Of a stretch of DNA of 64,000 nucleotides, positions 42,877-51,515 are shown in pieces. The notes below the pieces were generated by a model that worked only from the letters and a program-made list of their open reading frames with translations, was not told where the DNA came from and did no database searches. The stretch's first letter is position 1; each line of letters begins with the position of its first letter. Both the position numbers and the translations under genes were made by a program. Source of the stretch: Streptomyces liangshanensis (lineage in GTDB: Bacteria > Actinomycetota > Actinomycetes > Streptomycetales > Streptomycetaceae); assembly GCF_011694815.1 (NCBI RefSeq), contig NZ_CP050177.1:3286001-3350000 (forward strand), read 5' to 3'.

Positions 42877-43926
42877 ATGCCTGAATCTGTCATGCCCATG
42901 CCCACCCCTGCCGCCGCAGGGACCGACCGCGCCGGCCACCCGTCCCCCGCCGCCATCTCCACCCTCGGCCTGCGCAAGTCGTACGGCGACAAGACCGTCC
43001 TCGACGGCATCGATCTCCGTATCCCCGCCGGGTCCGTCTTCGCCTTGCTCGGGCCGAACGGCGCCGGCAAGACGACCGTCGTGAAGATCCTGTCCACCCT
43101 CATCGGCGCCGACGGCGGACAGGCCCAGGTCGCGGGCCACGACATCGCCACCGCACCGGACAAGGTCCGTGCCGCGATCGGCGTCACCGGCCAGTTCTCC
43201 GCCATCGACGGCCTGATCACCGGCGAGGAGAACATGCTCCTCATGGCGGACCTGCACCACCTCCCCCGGCACGAGGGGCGGCGGGTCGCCGCCGGACTCC
43301 TCGACCGGTTCGACCTCACCGAGGCGGCGAAGAAGCCCGCCTCGACCTACTCCGGCGGCATGAAGCGCCGCCTCGACATCGCCATGACCCTCGTCGGCGG
43401 CCCGCGCATCATCTTCCTCGACGAGCCCACCACCGGCCTCGACCCCCGCAGCCGTCACACCATGTGGGGCATCATCCGCGAGCTGGTCTCCGACGGCGTC
43501 ACCGTCTTCCTCACCACCCAGTACCTGGACGAGGCCGACGAACTCGCGGACCGGATCGCGGTGTTGAACGACGGCAGGATCGCCGCCGAGGGCAGCGCCG
43601 ACGAGTTGAAGCGGCTCGTCCCCGGAGGACACGTACAACTCCGCTTCTCCGACCCGTCCGCCCACCGCGCCGCCGCCACCGCCCTGGACGGCGTCACCCG
43701 GGACGACGAGGCGCTCACGCTCCAGATCCCCCACGACGGCAGCCAGCGGGCCCTGCGCTCGGTCCTCGACCGGCTGGACGCGGCCGGCGTCGAGGCGGAC
43801 CAACTCACCGTCCACACCCCCGACCTCGACGACGTCTTCTTCGCCCTGACCACCCCGACCACCCCCGCCGCCCCCCACGCCGCCACCGGCTCCCCCGCCG
43901 CCACCACCCAGGAGACATCCCGATGA
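42877..43926 (+). CDS. DrrA-type ABC transporter ATP-binding protein
   Basis: A 349-residue ATPase of the daunorubicin-resistance DrrA class. Walker A is GPNGAGKTT, the Q-loop VTGQFSAIDGLITGEEN, the signature is YSGGMKRRLDIAM, and Walker B is RIIFLDEPTTGLDPRSR. The H-loop is seen as TTQYLDEADELADR. A C-terminal extension of about 100 residues (after IAAEGSADELKRLVPGG) is typical of DrrA proteins. It ends in a Thr/Pro-rich tail. The stop overlaps the permease start (ATGA), so the two subunits are translationally coupled. Probable substrates are hydrophobic drugs or lipids; none can be named. Confidence 0.94.
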   Translation: MPESVMPMPTPAAAGTDRAGHPSPAAISTLGLRKSYGDKTVLDGIDLRIPAGSVFALLGPNGAGKTTVVKILSTLIGADGGQAQVAGHDIATAPDKVRAAIGVTGQFSAIDGLITGEENMLLMADLHHLPRHEGRRVAAGLLDRFDLTEAAKKPASTYSGGMKRRLDIAMTLVGGPRIIFLDEPTTGLDPRSRHTMWGIIRELVSDGVTVFLTTQYLDEADELADRIAVLNDGRIAAEGSADELKRLVPGGHVQLRFSDPSAHRAAATALDGVTRDDEALTLQIPHDGSQRALRSVLDRLDAAGVEADQLTVHTPDLDDVFFALTTPTTPAAPHAATGSPAATTQETSR

Positions 43927-44714
43927 GCGCCCTCGCCCTCGCCGTACGCGACTCGACCACGATGCTGCGCCGCAACCTCCTGCACGTGCGCCGCTACCCG
44001 TCCCTGACCCTGAACCTGCTGCTCACCCCGGTCGTTCTGCTGCTGCTCTTCGTCTACGTCTTCGGCGACGTGATGAGCGCCGGCATCGGGGGCGGCGGCG
44101 CCGACCGCTCCGCGTACCTCGCCTACCTCTTCCCCGGCATCCTGATGCTGACGATCGGCGGCACCACGATCGGCAGCGCGGTGTCCGTCTCGATGGACAT
44201 GACCGAGGGCATCATCGCCCGCTTCCGCACGATGGCGATCCACCGCGGCTCGGTGCTCATCGGGCACGTCGTGGGAAGTGTGATCCAGTGTGTGATGAGC
44301 GTGGTCCTCGTAGGGGCCGTCGCGGTGGCGATCGGCTTCCGGTCCACGGACGCCACCGCCGTCGAATGGCTCCTGGCGATCGGCCTGTTGACGCTCGTCT
44401 CGCTGGCGCTGACCTGGATTGCGGTCGGGATGGGCCTGTCCAGCCCCACCGTGGAGGCGGCCAGCAACAACGCCATGCCGCTGATGATCCTGCCGCTGCT
44501 CTCCAGCGCGTTCGTCCCGCTCGACTCGATGCCGGGCTGGTTCCGCCCGATCGCCGAGTACCAGCCCTTCACCCCGGCCATCGAGACCCTGCGCGGCCTC
44601 CTGCTCGGCACGGAGATCGGCCACAACGGCTGGCTGGCCGTGGCCTGGTGCCTGGCCCTCGCCGCCCTCGGCTACATCTGGTCGACGTCGCTCTTCAACC
44701 GCGACCCGAAGTAA
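43923..44714 (+). CDS. DrrB-type ABC transporter permease
   Basis: A 263-residue ABC-2 permease with six membrane spans: TLNLLLTPVVLLLLFVYVFG, AYLFPGILMLTIGGTTIGSA, GHVVGSVIQCVMSVVLVGAVAVAIG, WLLAIGLLTLVSLALTWIAV, NAMPLMILPLLSSAFVPL and WLAVAWCLALAALGYIW. The EGIIARFRTMAI and PLDSMPGWFRPIAEYQPFTP motifs are characteristic of DrrB/NodJ permeases; the loop is thought to contact the ATPase. It partners with the DrrA-type protein encoded upstream. Its stop codon lies inside the first unit of a 16-bp tandem repeat (44703-44780). Confidence 0.94.
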   Translation: MSALALAVRDSTTMLRRNLLHVRRYPSLTLNLLLTPVVLLLLFVYVFGDVMSAGIGGGGADRSAYLAYLFPGILMLTIGGTTIGSAVSVSMDMTEGIIARFRTMAIHRGSVLIGHVVGSVIQCVMSVVLVGAVAVAIGFRSTDATAVEWLLAIGLLTLVSLALTWIAVGMGLSSPTVEAASNNAMPLMILPLLSSAFVPLDSMPGWFRPIAEYQPFTPAIETLRGLLLGTEIGHNGWLAVAWCLALAALGYIWSTSLFNRDPK

Positions 44715-44780
44715 CCGCGGCCCGAAGTAGCCCCGGCCCGAACAACCTCCACACGAATAGCCCCGGCCCGAAGCGATCCC
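44703..44780 (+). repeat. 16-bp tandem repeat across the permease stop codon
   Basis: Units of the form GGCCCGAAGTAGCCCC run 44703-44718, 44719-44734, 44735-44750, 44751-44764 (14 bp, degenerate) and 44765-44780. The first includes the stop codon of the ABC permease. The array has decayed toward the right. It probably arose by slippage and lies in the convergent gap with hemB. Confidence 0.85.
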
Positions 44781-44871
44781 GCCCCCCGGCGATCGCCCCC
44801 CGCACCGCCCGACGGGCGGCGTACCCCGACCCCGTGTCGGCGTACGCCGCCCGCCGCCCGTTCCGCGCGAC

Positions 44872-45873
44872 TCAGCGCGCGGCCCGCAGCTTCTGCGCGA
44901 CCTCCGTCGCCCAGTACGTCAGGATCGTCGACGCCCCCGCGCGCTTGATGCCCGTCAGGGTCTCCATGATCGCCGCGTCCCGGTCGATCCAGCCCCGCTC
45001 GGCCGCCGCCTCGACCATCGCGTACTCACCGGAGATCTGGTACGCCGAGACCGGCACGGCCACCTCGGCCGCGATCGCCGCCAGGATGTCCAGGTAGGGC
45101 CCGGCCGGCTTGACCATGACGATGTCGGCGCCCTCCTCCAGGTCCAACGCCAACTCCCGCAGCGCCTCACGGGCGTTGGCCGGGTCCTGCTGGTACGTCT
45201 TGCGGTCGCCCTTGAGCGACGACCCGACGGCCTCCCGGAACGGGCCGTAGAACGCCGACGAATACTTCGCGGTGTACGCGAGGATCGACACGTCCTCCCT
45301 GCCGATCGTGTCCAGCGCGTCCCGTACGACACCGACCTGACCGTCCATCATGCCGCTGGCCCCCACCATGTGGGCGCCGGCGTCCGCCTGGACCTGGGCC
45401 ATCTCCGCGTACCGCTCCAGCGTCGCGTCGTTGTCGACCCGGCCCTCCGCGTCCAGCACCCCGCAGTGGCCGTGGTCCGTGTACTCGTCGAGGCACAGGT
45501 CCGACATGACGACCAACTCGTCCCCGACCTCGTCCCGCACCGCGCGCAGCGCGATCTGGAGGATCCCGGCCGGGTCGGTGCCCGCCGTCCCCACCGCGTC
45601 CTTCTTCGCGTCGTCGGGCACGCCGAACAGCATGATCCCGGAGACCCCGGCCTCCACCGCCTCCACCGCCGCCTTCCGCAGGGTGTCCAGCGAGTGCTGC
45701 ACGACCCCCGGCATGGCGGCCAGCGGCACCGGCTCACTGGCCCCCTCCCGTACGAACGCGGGAAGGATCAGGTCCGCCGGGTGCAGCCGCGTCTCGGCGA
45801 CCATCCGCCGCACCGCCGGGCTGACCCGCAGCCGCCGAGGGCGCGCGCCGGGGAAGGATCCGTACACAGTCAT
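44872..45873 (-). CDS. hemB: Delta-aminolevulinic acid dehydratase (porphobilinogen synthase)
   Basis: A 333-residue enzyme that condenses two 5-aminolevulinate molecules to porphobilinogen. Active-site features: [17 protein letters not shown] with the first Lys, and [11 protein letters not shown] carrying the Schiff-base Lys. The zinc/magnesium region reads [17 protein letters not shown], with Cys residues of the zinc type partly preserved. The GAGG before the ATG at 45873 supports the start. A hairpin lies between hemD and this gene, so hemB probably has its own promoter although it follows hemD on the same strand. Confidence 0.97.
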   Translation of the reverse strand: MTVYGSFPGARPRRLRVSPAVRRMVAETRLHPADLILPAFVREGASEPVPLAAMPGVVQHSLDTLRKAAVEAVEAGVSGIMLFGVPDDAKKDAVGTAGTDPAGILQIALRAVRDEVGDELVVMSDLCLDEYTDHGHCGVLDAEGRVDNDATLERYAEMAQVQADAGAHMVGASGMMDGQVGVVRDALDTIGREDVSILAYTAKYSSAFYGPFREAVGSSLKGDRKTYQQDPANAREALRELALDLEEGADIVMVKPAGPYLDILAAIAAEVAVPVSAYQISGEYAMVEAAAERGWIDRDAAIMETLTGIKRAGASTILTYWATEVAQKLRAAR

Positions 45874-45932
45874 CGTCCATCGCCTCTTGCTTGTTCAGTT
45901 CTGATGTCGTCCGGGATGTCGTCCGGTACGAC

Positions 45933-45976
45933 CACGGTCCCGGCCGCCCCCGGACAGCGGGACAGCCGGGACCGTG
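45933..45976 (-). terminator. Hairpin terminator between hemD and hemB
   Basis: CACGGTCCCGGC (45933-45944) and GCCGGGACCGTG (45965-45976) form a perfect 12-bp stem 8 bp after the hemD stop. No T-tract. It suggests that rex-hemA-hemC-hemD transcription mostly ends before hemB. A GATGTCGTCCGG direct repeat lies just downstream. Confidence 0.7.
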
Positions 45977-45983
45977 ACCCCAC

Positions 45984-47642
45984 CTACGTCGTACGCCGCC
46001 TGCGGCTGCCCGGGCGCCGTTCGCTCGGCCGGGTGACCGGGTCGCCGGCCTCCTTCGCCGCCTCACGGCGCTGCGTGCCGAACGCGGCGAGCGCCTCGGC
46101 CAGCTTGTGCACCGACGGCTCGGGCGAGAGGACGTCGACCCGCAGGCCGTGCTCCTCGGCGGTCTTCGCCGTGGCGGGGCCGATACACGCGATCACCGTC
46201 ACGTTGTGCGGCTTGCCCGCGATCCCGACCAGGTTCCGCACCGTGGACGACGACGTGAACAGCACGGCGTCGAAGCCGCCGCCCTTGATCGCCTCCCGGG
46301 TGTCGGCAGGCGGCGGCGAGGCGCGCACGGTGCGGTACGCCGTGACGTCGTCCACCTCCCAGCCCAGCTCGATCAGCCCGGCCACCAGGGTCTCGGTGGC
46401 GATGTCGGCACGCGGCAGGAAGACGCGGTCGATCGGGTCGAACACCGGGTCGTAGGGCGGCCAGTCCTCCAGCAGGCCGGCGGCGGACTGCTCGCCGGAC
46501 GGCACGAGGTCGGGCTTCACCCCGAACTCGACGAGGGAGGCGGCCGTCTGGTCGCCCACCGCGGCGACCTTGATCCCGGCGAAGGCGCGGGCGTCGAGCC
46601 CGTACTCCTCGAACTTCTCCCGCACCGCCTTCACCGCGTTGACCGACGTGAAGGCGATCCACTCGTAGCGCCCGGTGACCAGGCCCTTGACCGCGCGCTC
46701 CATCTGCTGGGGCGTACGCGGCGGTTCGACCGCGATGGTCGGGACCTCGTGCGGGACCGCGCCGTACGACCTGAGCTGGTCGGACAGCGAGGCGGACTGC
46801 TCCTTGGTCCGCGGGACGAGGACCTTCCAGCCGAACAGGGCCTTGGACTCGAACCAGGCGAGCTGGTCGCGCTGGGCGGCCGAACTGCGCTCGCCGACGA
46901 CGGCTATGACGGACTGGTGCCCGTCCGGGGACGGCAGCACCTTCGCCTGCTTGAGGGTCTGCGCGATGGTGCCGAGCGTGGCGGTCCAGGTGCGCTGCCG
47001 GGTGGTCGTACCGGCGACGGTGACGGTCATCGGGGTGTCCGGCTTGCGGCCGGCCGCGACCATCTCGCCGGCGGCGGCGCCCACCGACTCCAGGGTGGTG
47101 GACACGACGACCGTGGCGTCGCTGGCGCCGATCTCCGTCCAGCACCGCTCGCTGGCGGTCCTGGCGTCGACCATGCGGACGTCCGTGCCCTGCGCGTCCC
47201 GCAACGGCACCCCGGCATAGGCCGGGACGCCGACCGCGGCCGCGACACCGGGCACGACCTCGAAGGCGATGCCCGCGGCGGCGCACGCGAGCATCTCGGC
47301 GCCCGCGCCACCGTCCAGGCCCGGGTCACCGGTCACCGCACGGACCACCCGCTTGCCGCCGCGCGCGGCCTCCATGACAAGATTGGCCGCATCCCGGATC
47401 GCGGGGATCCCGGCGGCTGTTGACGCCTCGTCGACGACCGTCAGTGCCGGTGTGCTCACCCCCGCCCTGGCATGGGCGCGTACTACTTCGAGCACATCAG
47501 GCTCGGCGATCAGTACATCCGCCCCCGCGAGCGCCTCGACGGCGCGAAGTGTCAGCAGACCCGGATCTCCGGGTCCGGCACCGAGGAAGGTGACGTGCCC
47601 CGATGCGGAGTAGGCCGTTAGGTCATAGGTGGTGGGGCTCAA
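45984..47642 (-). CDS. hemD: Fused uroporphyrinogen-III C-methyltransferase / uroporphyrinogen-III synthase
   Basis: A 552-residue two-domain enzyme. The N-terminal CobA/SUMT-like domain (about 10-245) begins GHVTFLGAGPGDPGLLTLRA and contains AVTGDPGLDGGAGAEML and VPGVAAAVGVPAYAGVPLRD. The C-terminal HemD domain (about 265-530) closes hydroxymethylbilane into uroporphyrinogen III (GWKVLVPRTKEQSASL, IAFTSVNAVKAV, VFLPRADIATETLVAGL). It therefore stands at the branch between heme and precorrin-2, the starting point for the cob genes in this window. The TTG at 47642 has GGGGGAG upstream and overlaps the hemC stop as TTGA. The basic C-terminus (ERRPGSRRRRTT) is outside the fold. Confidence 0.95.
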   Translation of the reverse strand: MSPTTYDLTAYSASGHVTFLGAGPGDPGLLTLRAVEALAGADVLIAEPDVLEVVRAHARAGVSTPALTVVDEASTAAGIPAIRDAANLVMEAARGGKRVVRAVTGDPGLDGGAGAEMLACAAAGIAFEVVPGVAAAVGVPAYAGVPLRDAQGTDVRMVDARTASERCWTEIGASDATVVVSTTLESVGAAAGEMVAAGRKPDTPMTVTVAGTTTRQRTWTATLGTIAQTLKQAKVLPSPDGHQSVIAVVGERSSAAQRDQLAWFESKALFGWKVLVPRTKEQSASLSDQLRSYGAVPHEVPTIAVEPPRTPQQMERAVKGLVTGRYEWIAFTSVNAVKAVREKFEEYGLDARAFAGIKVAAVGDQTAASLVEFGVKPDLVPSGEQSAAGLLEDWPPYDPVFDPIDRVFLPRADIATETLVAGLIELGWEVDDVTAYRTVRASPPPADTREAIKGGGFDAVLFTSSSTVRNLVGIAGKPHNVTVIACIGPATAKTAEEHGLRVDVLSPEPSVHKLAEALAAFGTQRREAAKEAGDPVTRPSERRPGSRRRRTT

Positions 47643-48649
47643 GGTCGCTCCCCCATAAGACCGGCCGCACCCTTGGCAAGCATGTCGGACGCGAGTTCGC
47701 GACCGAGCGCGATGGCATCCCCGTGCGATGTGGGTACGGGACCGGTGGTGGACAGCTGCACCAACGTCGAGCCGTCGGTCGTGCCGACGACGCCGCGCAG
47801 GCGCATTTCGTTGACAACCTGCTCCTCGGCCAGCAGGTCGGCCAGGGCACCCACAGGTGCGCTGCAACCGGCCTCCAGGGCGGCGAGCAGGGATCGCTCG
47901 GCGGTCACGGCGACCCGCGACCGCGGATCGTCGAGCCCGGCGAGCACAGCGGCGAGGTCCACGTTGACCGCGGCGCACTCCACTGCCAGGGCCCCCTGAC
48001 CGGGGGCGGGCAGCACGGTGTCGACCGACAGGAACTCGGTCACCTCACCGATCCTGCCGATCCGGTGGAGCCCCGCGGCGGCGAGCACGACGGCGTCGAA
48101 CTCCCCGCTGCGGACGTGTTCGAGGCGGGTGTCGATGTTCCCGCGGATCGGCGCCGTCCTTATGGACAGGCCGTGGTTGCGCGCGTACGCGTTGAGCTGC
48201 GCCGCCCGCCGCGGCGACCCCGTACCGACCCGGGCGTCCGGGGGCAGTTGGTCGAGCCGCAGTCCGTCCCGCGCGACCAGGACGTCCCTCGGATCCTCCC
48301 GGACCGGCACGGCGGCCAGCGTGAGGTCGTCGGGCTGCCCGGTCGGCAGGTCCTTGAGGGAGTGCACGGCGAAGTCGACCTCGCCGCGCAGCAGCGCGTC
48401 CCGCAGCGCGGTGACGAAGACGCCCGTGCCGCCGATCTGCGCGAGGTTCTCCCGCGAGGTGTCGCCGTACGTGGTGATCTCCACCAGCTCGACCGGTCGC
48501 CCGGTCAACTCCGTCACGGCCCGGGCGACTTGCCCGGACTGCGCCAGGGCGAGCTTGCTGCGTCGGGTACCCAGCCTCAGCGGCCGTCCGGGCCCGGGGG
48601 CCTTGTCGGGCCGCAGAGGCCTCTCGGGCCTCAGTGCCTTCTCGGTCAT
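47639..48649 (-). CDS. hemC: Hydroxymethylbilane synthase (porphobilinogen deaminase)
   Basis: A 336-residue enzyme that links four porphobilinogen units into hydroxymethylbilane. Landmarks: LRLGTRRSKLALAQSGQVAR at the N-terminus, FVTALRDALLRGEVDFAVHSLKDLP with the catalytic Asp region, and ALEAGCSAPVGALA containing the Cys that carries the dipyrromethane cofactor. It overlaps hemA (ATGA) and hemD (TTGA), so its translation is coupled on both sides. A Leu/Pro/Gly-rich extension of about 25 residues precedes the conserved start. Confidence 0.97.
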   Translation of the reverse strand: MTEKALRPERPLRPDKAPGPGRPLRLGTRRSKLALAQSGQVARAVTELTGRPVELVEITTYGDTSRENLAQIGGTGVFVTALRDALLRGEVDFAVHSLKDLPTGQPDDLTLAAVPVREDPRDVLVARDGLRLDQLPPDARVGTGSPRRAAQLNAYARNHGLSIRTAPIRGNIDTRLEHVRSGEFDAVVLAAAGLHRIGRIGEVTEFLSVDTVLPAPGQGALAVECAAVNVDLAAVLAGLDDPRSRVAVTAERSLLAALEAGCSAPVGALADLLAEEQVVNEMRLRGVVGTTDGSTLVQLSTTGPVPTSHGDAIALGRELASDMLAKGAAGLMGERP

Positions 48650-50001
48650 ACTCGCCCTCTGCCTACACCGTCGGTGTCATTCAGGTCGGCCCGGCTGACG
48701 GCGGCGACCGTCTGCGGGTCGAGGTCGAAGAGTTCACGCAGCGCGTCCGCGTATCCGGCGCCGCCGGGCTCGCTCGCCAGCTGCTTGACCCGCACGGTGG
48801 GCGCGTGCAGGAGTTTGTCGACGACACGGCGCACCGTACGCGTGATCTCGGCGCGCTGCTTCTCGTCCAGGTCGGGGAGCCTGCCTTCGAGGCGGGCCAC
48901 TTCGGTGCTGACCACGTCCGCGGCCATGGCGCGCAGGGCGACCACGGTCGGAGTGATGTGCGCGGCGCGCTGAGCGGCGCCGAAGGCGGCCACCTCGTCG
49001 GAGACGATCGTGCGCACCAGTTCGACGTCGGCGGCCATGGGGGCGTCGGCGGAGGCCTCGGCGAGCGACTCGATGTCCACGAACCGGATGCCGCCGAGGC
49101 GGTGCGCGCCGGCGTCGATGTCACGGGGCATGGCGAGGTCGAGCAGGGCCAGGGGTGCGGTACGGCCGGTCAGGGCGGCCTCGACGGTGTCGGCGGCGAG
49201 GACCAGGCCCGTCGCGCCCGTACAGGACACGGCGATGTCGGCACGTGTCAGTTCGCCGGGGACGGCGCCCATGGTCACGGCCCTGGCGCGGACGCCGGTG
49301 CCGCCGGGCTCGGTGAGGATCTGGGCGAGCCGCTCGGCGCGGGGCGCGGTGCGGTTGGCGATGACGATCTCCTCGACGCCGGCCCGCGCGAGGGTGGCGG
49401 CGGCGAGCGAGGACATCGAGCCGGCGCCGATCACCAGGGCCCGCTTGTCCTTGGCCCAGGCCTCGACGGCCGCGCCGGCGGCGAGCTGTTCGAGCCCGAA
49501 GGTGACCAGGGACTGTCCGGCCCGGTCGATGCCGGTCTCGCTGTGGGCGCGCTTGCCGACCCGCAGGGCCTGCTGGAACAGGTCGTTGAGCAGCCGGCCC
49601 GCGGTGTGCAGCTCCTGCCCGAGGGCCAGCGCGTCCTTGATCTGCCCGAGGATCTGTCCCTCGCCGACGACCATGGAGTCCAGGCCGCAGGCCACCGAGA
49701 AGAGGTGGTGGACGGCCCGGTCCTCGTAGTGCACGTAGAGGTAGGGGGTGAGCTCGTCGAGCCCGACACCGCTGTGCTGCGCGAGCAAGGTGGACAGCTC
49801 GGCGACCCCGGCGTGGAACTTGTCGACGTCGGCGTACAGCTCGATGCGGTTGCAGGTGGCGAGGACGGCCGCCTCGGTGGCGGGCTCCGCGGCGAGCGAG
49901 TCCTGCAACAGCTTGATCTGCGAGTCGGTGGAGAGCGACGCGCGCTCCAGCACGCTCACCGGCGCGCTGCGGTGGCTCAGTCCGACGACGAGGAGACTCA
50001 T
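48646..50001 (-). CDS. hemA: Glutamyl-tRNA reductase
   Basis: A 451-residue NADPH-dependent enzyme that reduces glutamyl-tRNA to glutamate-1-semialdehyde, the committed step of C5-pathway tetrapyrrole synthesis. The catalytic Cys is in AVLATCNRIELYAD; LVVGLSHRSAPVSVLE opens the protein. The regions VGEGQILGQIKDALALG and ALVIGAGSMSSLAAATLARAG (NADPH) follow, and a C-terminal dimerisation helix ends the fold. Its start overlaps the rex stop by ATGA and its stop overlaps the hemC start by ATGA. Regulation is expected through Rex binding upstream of rex. Confidence 0.97.
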   Translation of the reverse strand: MSLLVVGLSHRSAPVSVLERASLSTDSQIKLLQDSLAAEPATEAAVLATCNRIELYADVDKFHAGVAELSTLLAQHSGVGLDELTPYLYVHYEDRAVHHLFSVACGLDSMVVGEGQILGQIKDALALGQELHTAGRLLNDLFQQALRVGKRAHSETGIDRAGQSLVTFGLEQLAAGAAVEAWAKDKRALVIGAGSMSSLAAATLARAGVEEIVIANRTAPRAERLAQILTEPGGTGVRARAVTMGAVPGELTRADIAVSCTGATGLVLAADTVEAALTGRTAPLALLDLAMPRDIDAGAHRLGGIRFVDIESLAEASADAPMAADVELVRTIVSDEVAAFGAAQRAAHITPTVVALRAMAADVVSTEVARLEGRLPDLDEKQRAEITRTVRRVVDKLLHAPTVRVKQLASEPGGAGYADALRELFDLDPQTVAAVSRADLNDTDGVGRGRV

Positions 50002-50795
50002 GCGGGCATCACCGCCGGTACGTCCCCCTCGGGTCCCTTCCTGCCGGCGGCGCCCGGCGGGGCGGTGTCCCGGGGGGCGTCGGCGGGCAGCGCGCGCTCG
50101 CCGGCCGGCAGGGCGGCCTCGGCCGCGGCTTCCTCGCCGGCCTTGCGCTGCTCGTGGAAGGCGAGGATCTGGAGCTCGATGGAGAGGTCGACCTTGCGGA
50201 CGTCCACGCCGTCCGGCACGGACAGCACCGTCGGCGCGAAGTTGAGGATCGAGGTCACCCCGGCGGCGACGAGCCGCTCGCAGACCTGCTGGGCGGCGCC
50301 CGCGGGGGTCGCGATGACCCCGATCGAGACACCGTTGTCGCTGATGATCTTCTCCAGCTCGTCCGTGTGCTGGACGGGGATCCCGGCGACCGGCTTCCCG
50401 GCCATCTCAGGGTCCGCGTCTATCAGCGCGGCGACCCGGAACCCGCGGGACGCGAACCCGCCGTAGTTGGCGAGCGCGGCGCCGAGGTTACCGATTCCGA
50501 CGATCACGACCGGCCAGTCCTGCGTCAGGCCCAGCTCGCGGGAGATCTGGTAGACGAGGTACTCGACGTCGTAGCCCACCCCCCGCGTCCCGTACGAACC
50601 GAGGTAGGAGAAGTCCTTGCGCAGCTTCGCGGAGTTGACCCCGGCCGCGGTCGCCAGTTCCTCGGAGGAGACAGTGGGTACGGACCGCTCGGACAGAGCG
50701 GTCAGAGCCCGCAGATACAGGGGAAGCCGGGCGACGGTGGCCTCGGGGATTCCTCGGCTACGGGTCGCCGGTCGGTGAGTTCGGCCAGTTGCCAC
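49998..50795 (-). CDS. rex: Redox-sensing transcriptional repressor Rex
   Basis: About 265 residues. An N-terminal winged helix (RLPLYLRALTALSERSVPTV ... AAGVNSAKLRKDFSYLGSYG) binds the operator. A Rossmann domain (VVIVGIGNLGAALANYGGFA, AALIDADPEMAGKPVAG) senses the NADH/NAD+ ratio. A C-terminal helix swaps between subunits. NADH releases Rex from DNA, so its targets are induced when respiration is limited. The GTG at 50795 has AGGAG upstream and gives the family N-terminus. It is the first gene of rex-hemA-hemC-hemD, with a perfect-looking operator 75 bp upstream. The C-terminal Ala/Pro/Glu tail (about 40 residues) is variable. Confidence 0.97.
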   Translation of the reverse strand: MATGRTHRPATRSRGIPEATVARLPLYLRALTALSERSVPTVSSEELATAAGVNSAKLRKDFSYLGSYGTRGVGYDVEYLVYQISRELGLTQDWPVVIVGIGNLGAALANYGGFASRGFRVAALIDADPEMAGKPVAGIPVQHTDELEKIISDNGVSIGVIATPAGAAQQVCERLVAAGVTSILNFAPTVLSVPDGVDVRKVDLSIELQILAFHEQRKAGEEAAAEAALPAGERALPADAPRDTAPPGAAGRKGPEGDVPAVMPA

Positions 50796-50870
50796 GGTGC
50801 TCCTGCGGGATGAGCGAGGCTGTAGGCGGCCGTATGTCCCAGGACCGCCCCGTCGAATGCAGGCTATGTC

Positions 50871-50890
50871 TTTGTGAACGCGTGCACAAA
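50871..50890 (-). promoter_or_regulatory. Rex operator (ROP) before rex-hemACD
   Basis: TTTGTGAACGCGTGCACAAA is a near-perfect palindrome matching the Streptomyces Rex site TGTGAACNNNTTCACA. On the minus strand TTGTGC, a 17-nt spacer and TAGCCT can be read as a promoter that overlaps the site, so bound Rex would block transcription. A weaker inverted repeat CTTTGtccgagCAAAG lies at 50902-50917, and GTGACCGGGGTCAC at 50917-50930. Confidence 0.92.
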
Positions 50891-51089
50891 GATGGTGTCC
50901 GCTTTGTCCGAGCAAAGTGACCGGGGTCACGCACCCCGATCCCGTCACCCCGGGACCGCCGGCCACGTCAGCCTGATGCACACACGAAGGGGGCAAAACC
51001 GCACACACTCCTCACGACATACGCCCCCGAGACCGCTTCGGCCGATGAAATGCCCGGCAAAGCGCCCATGATGTTAACCGCCTTTCCGT

Positions 51090-51365
51090 TCAGTTCCCCA
51101 GTTCACGACGGAGCCGGCCCTCGTCCACCCGCCAGAACGTGTGCTGCTCGCCGTCGACCAGGACCACCGGGATCTGCTCCCAGTACGCGCGGTGCAGCGC
51201 CTCGTCCTGAGTGATGTCCTTCTCCTCCCACGCCGCCCCCGTCTCGGCACACACCGACGCGATCACCGCCCGGGCGTCGTCGCACAGATGACACCCCGGC
51301 TTCGACACGAGCGTGACCACCCGCTCCGCCGCCTTCTTCTTCGTACGCCGCAGCAAAGGACTCAT
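51090..51365 (-). CDS. Glutaredoxin family protein
   Basis: A 91-residue thioredoxin-fold protein. The redox motif is KPGCHLCDDA (CxxC). The fold continues through TGAAWEEKDITQDEALHRAYWEQIPVVLVDGE with the cis-Pro in IPVV, then the final helix DEGRLRRELGN. It would reduce disulfides or act as an electron carrier, with mycothiol likely replacing glutathione in this genus. Its ATG at 51365 starts with MSPLLRRTKKKAAERV. It lies upstream of rex on the same strand, separated by 294 bp that hold the Rex operator, and is divergent from the HAD-IB gene. Confidence 0.9.
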   Translation of the reverse strand: MSPLLRRTKKKAAERVVTLVSKPGCHLCDDARAVIASVCAETGAAWEEKDITQDEALHRAYWEQIPVVLVDGEQHTFWRVDEGRLRRELGN

Positions 51366-51515
51366 GAGGCCATTCTCCGCCCGCGCCGCGCCTCCCGGTG
51401 CCGGACGTCCACAGGCCGCCCCTGGTTGCCCGATTAACAGACCGGTCGTGGAGAGTTCACCCCACGGCATCCCGGCCCGTCGGGAAGCACCGAACAGAAT
51501 CGCTATGCTCACGGC

